From positions 1 through 7,548 of the forward strand of contig JAQVUB010000113.1 of NCBI GenBank assembly GCA_028699735.1: DNA of 7,548 bases, written 5' to 3'. This stretch comes from Lentisphaeria bacterium (lineage in GTDB: Bacteria; Verrucomicrobiota; Lentisphaeria; Oligosphaerales; Oligosphaeraceae). The position numbers were made by a program, and so were the translations under genes. This document shows positions 5,873 to 7,548 of this stretch, one piece after another. Numbering within the stretch: position 1 is the stretch's first letter; the number at the start of each line of letters is the position of its first letter. The notes below the pieces were generated by a model. That model saw only the letters and a list, made by a program, of their open reading frames with translations. It did not search any database and had not been told where the DNA came from.

Positions 5873-7309
5873 TCAGACAAATTTAATCTTTTTCGCTGCA
5901 AAGACGACCATTTGCAGAAGAAGCAGGCCGTGGCGCCATCGCTGAATGTTCGTGGCTCCGTAAGTCCTCGCGCGATAACGAACGGGAAGATCAACAAGCT
6001 TCAATCCCAGCTTGGCCGCGCCGAAGATCAGGTCGTAGTCGCCGAACGGATCGAATTCCCCAAAGTAGGTCCGGTTGGCGGCAATCCGTTCATAATCGTT
6101 TTTCCGAAGAACCTTGGTGCCGCAAAGCGTGTCCTTGATCGTCTGACCCAAAAGCCAGGAAAAGGCCAGGCTGAAGAACTTGTTGCCCAGGAAATTGAAA
6201 AAACGCATCGCCTCGGCTTCCATTGGATAGACCAGACGGACACCGTTGATGAACTCGCCTTTTCCGCCCGCCAGGGCTTCATAAAAGCGGGGAAGATCCT
6301 CGGGCGGTACGGTCATGTCGGCGTCCAGAATCATCAGGACGTCGCCTTTCGCCTTGGCAAAGCCCAGCCTCACGGCGTCGCCCTTTCCATTGCCCGTCTG
6401 GCGGTGCAGCTGGCTCATCCTTTCCGGGTGTTTGGCAATCTCCTTTTCAATGACGGCATAAGTGTCATCCTGAGAATGGCCTTCCACAAAGACAATTTCA
6501 GTCCCCGCGCCCATTTCCGGCGTCCGCCGGAAAATTTCGGCGATGTTTCCCGCTTCGTTTCGCGCCGCGATGATGACGGACACCAGTGGACCGGCAGAAA
6601 TCCTCCCCGGTTTTGGGCGGGCCAGAATGAAGTTGGACAAATTGAAAAGCTTGAACGGCCACAGCCGGGCAAGAAACTTGTTGCACAACTTGGCAATGAA
6701 AGGAAAATGGAGAGGCCACAGGACTTCATGCCAGGAGCGGACAACTTCGATGTTTTCTAAATTCATGATGTCGGAGAGGTCTTCTACCGTCAGCCAGTTT
6801 TGGGGCATCTTGGGTTTTGCCAGGCCTAATTTCCCCGCAACGAACAGGGGAAGCTCCCAGACGCGGCTGTAGGAGTTGATGAGAATGCGCGTCCTGTCAT
6901 GGCAAAGGCGCGAAAGCTGTGCAAAAACCTCCTGCACGTCCCAGATGTCATCCACAAGATCCGAAAGAAGAATCGCGTCAAAGGGGCCTTCGATCGTGTG
7001 AAGCTGGTGGCAGTCCGCCTCGATAAACGTGATGCCCGGATGCTTCATTCGGGCACGCTGAATCATCTCCGAAGAAAAATCGACGCCTACCCCTTTTGAA
7101 GGACTAACGGCGGCCAGCAAATCCCCGCGACCGCATCCCAGCTCCAGGACGCGTTGACCGGGCGCCACCCAGAATCGGTAAACCTCCGTCAATCGTTCGT
7201 GATACGCCGCGCTCCAGCCGGTCCACGAATCCATTCTGCGGGCGATGGCATCCCAGTGATTCTTCCGCGCCTTCCGGTAAGAGGCAAAATCTGCATTTTC
7301 TGAAGTCAT
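5873..7309 (-). CDS. Bifunctional class I methyltransferase / GT2 glycosyltransferase fusion
   Basis: 478-residue two-domain enzyme. N-terminal SAM methyltransferase (about 15-230): motif I VLELGCGRGD (54-63), Asp77 in VGVDFS at the end of strand 2, FIEADC (95-100), FDAILLSDLVDD (110-121). C-terminal family-2 GT-A glycosyltransferase (about 241-478): VSVIIAARNEAGNI (243-256) at the nucleotide site, VEGHSQDDT (275-283), GNGKGDAVRLG (306-316), metal-binding DADM (329-332), DTLCGTKVLRK (393-403) and the late block DYDLIFGAAKLGLKLVDLPV to RTYGATNI (424-455). This GT2 layout, with no long C-terminal membrane domain, resembles dolichol/polyprenyl-phosphate hexose synthases, so the likely product is a lipid-phosphate sugar. 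The nucleotide-sugar cannot be told. ATG 7309 is preceded by GGGGA at 9 bases and overlaps the stop of a short upstream frame as ATGA. First large gene of the operon. Methyltransferase-GT2 fusions of this kind exist as a recognised bacterial protein type; their methyl acceptor is not known to me. Confidence 0.9.
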   Translation of the reverse strand: MTSENADFASYRKARKNHWDAIARRMDSWTGWSAAYHERLTEVYRFWVAPGQRVLELGCGRGDLLAAVSPSKGVGVDFSSEMIQRARMKHPGITFIEADCHQLHTIEGPFDAILLSDLVDDIWDVQEVFAQLSRLCHDRTRILINSYSRVWELPLFVAGKLGLAKPKMPQNWLTVEDLSDIMNLENIEVVRSWHEVLWPLHFPFIAKLCNKFLARLWPFKLFNLSNFILARPKPGRISAGPLVSVIIAARNEAGNIAEIFRRTPEMGAGTEIVFVEGHSQDDTYAVIEKEIAKHPERMSQLHRQTGNGKGDAVRLGFAKAKGDVLMILDADMTVPPEDLPRFYEALAGGKGEFINGVRLVYPMEAEAMRFFNFLGNKFFSLAFSWLLGQTIKDTLCGTKVLRKNDYERIAANRTYFGEFDPFGDYDLIFGAAKLGLKLVDLPVRYRARTYGATNIQRWRHGLLLLQMVVFAAKKIKFV

Positions 7310-7407
7310 ACGGTATCGTCCCCGAATTTCATCCCCATTCCTTTACAGCATCGCATAAAAATGATGCAAGCCTGAATGACATATATGCTCACCAAAATCA
7401 ACGCCAT
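7306..7407 (-). CDS. Possible 33-residue membrane peptide overlapping the fusion gene start
   Basis: An ATG at 7407 opens a 33-codon frame that ends in TGA at 7308-7306; this stop overlaps the ATG of the fusion gene (ATGA), a classic translational-coupling arrangement. Residues 2-18 (ALILVSIYVIQACIIFM) would make one membrane helix, followed by RCCKG, giving a predicted N-out/C-in peptide by the positive-inside rule. Against it: there is no good Shine-Dalgarno at 7407 (the nearest GGAG is 17 bases away), and by chance a short AT-rich frame can look hydrophobic. A shorter start at ATG 7338 or 7332, the latter with AAAGG about 7 bases upstream, would give an 8-10 residue leader peptide (ending KFGDDTV) without the helix. 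No family recognised. Confidence 0.3.
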   Translation of the reverse strand: MALILVSIYVIQACIIFMRCCKGMGMKFGDDTV

Positions 7408-7548
7408 GTTATTCAGGGAACATACTCCAAAAGTCGTAATTTCCCCCTTTTGCCGGCAGAACGGAAAAAAATCATCCTAAAGGAGTATTTACAGGCCCGG
7501 CTTTCTGCCGTATCACACACGCAGATTTATCATTAAAATTGTCTTGGT
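7310..7548 (-). other. 239-base leader region upstream of the operon
   Basis: No large gene. Besides the small frame at 7306-7407 it holds two crossing inverted repeats: ATACTCC (7422-7428) with GGAGTAT (7482-7488), and CGGCAGAA (7454-7461) with TTCTGCCG (7503-7510). There is also GCATC/GATGC (7348-7352 with 7363-7367) and a T-run on the minus strand at 7465-7471. I found no convincing -35/-10 pair: the best, TTGCAT with TGTAAA at 16 bases, is poor. The operon promoter may lie beyond the window edge. Confidence 0.4.

Noticed and set aside
5801..6760. Plus-strand open frame of 319 codons antisense to the fusion gene
   Set aside because: It lies over the GT2/methyltransferase coding sequence, whose motifs are unmistakable on the minus strand; the plus frame has no recognisable domain and is a by-product of GC-rich codons.
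7385..7410. Sigma-54 promoter around TGGCGTTGATTTTGG
   Set aside because: The -24 GG is present, but the expected GC at -12 spacing is GG; the match is not good enough.
7472..7546. Open frame at the right edge as the tail of an upstream gene
   Set aside because: Only about 24 codons are visible, with no recognisable motif; an upstream gene end cannot be supported or excluded.

Overview
The window is a single-strand gene cluster: every gene I can support lies on the minus strand, so the biological order runs from high to low coordinates. In that order: a 239-base leader with a possible 33-residue membrane peptide; a methyltransferase/glycosyltransferase-2 fusion (7309-5873); an FkbM-family methyltransferase (5859-5122); a second class I SAM methyltransferase (5109-4348); two adjacent paralogous multi-pass membrane proteins with C-terminal TPR arrays (4314-2563 and 2554-386); a 116-base gap with a candidate promoter; and the first 89 codons of a lipoprotein that runs off the left edge (269-1). 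The five large genes are separated by only 8 to 33 bases and probably form one operon.

The organism is a Gram-negative-type bacterium with moderate GC. The combination of TMTC-like GT-C/TPR proteins, a methyltransferase-GT2 fusion and FkbM proteins fits Desulfobacterota (former Deltaproteobacteria, for example Syntrophales-like lineages). That placement is an impression from protein style and is not proven by the sequence. There is no RNA gene, transposase, integrase or CRISPR array.

The genes can be read as one glycan pathway. The GT2 domain of the fusion resembles dolichol-phosphate-mannose synthase-type enzymes, which charge a polyprenyl phosphate with a sugar on the cytoplasmic face. The two membrane proteins resemble eukaryotic TMTC1-4 (GT-C fold, an Asp-Asp pair in the first extracytoplasmic loop, then TPRs), which take sugars from such lipid donors and transfer them to proteins in the ER lumen, topologically equivalent to the periplasm. 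Three separate SAM-methyltransferase domains are encoded with them, so the glycan, or its acceptor, may be methylated. The working hypothesis is a bacterial system that makes a lipid-linked, possibly methylated sugar and transfers it outside the membrane, with two transferases differing mainly in their TPR modules. An exopolysaccharide or O-antigen role is the main alternative.

The most striking sequence-level features are the tandem gene duplication of about 1.4 kb, the 102-base in-frame TPR repeats with a three-repeat (306-base) higher-order pattern in one copy only, the cysteine-bearing C-terminal cap found in only one paralogue, and the short hydrophobic reading frame whose stop overlaps the start of the first operon gene as ATGA.
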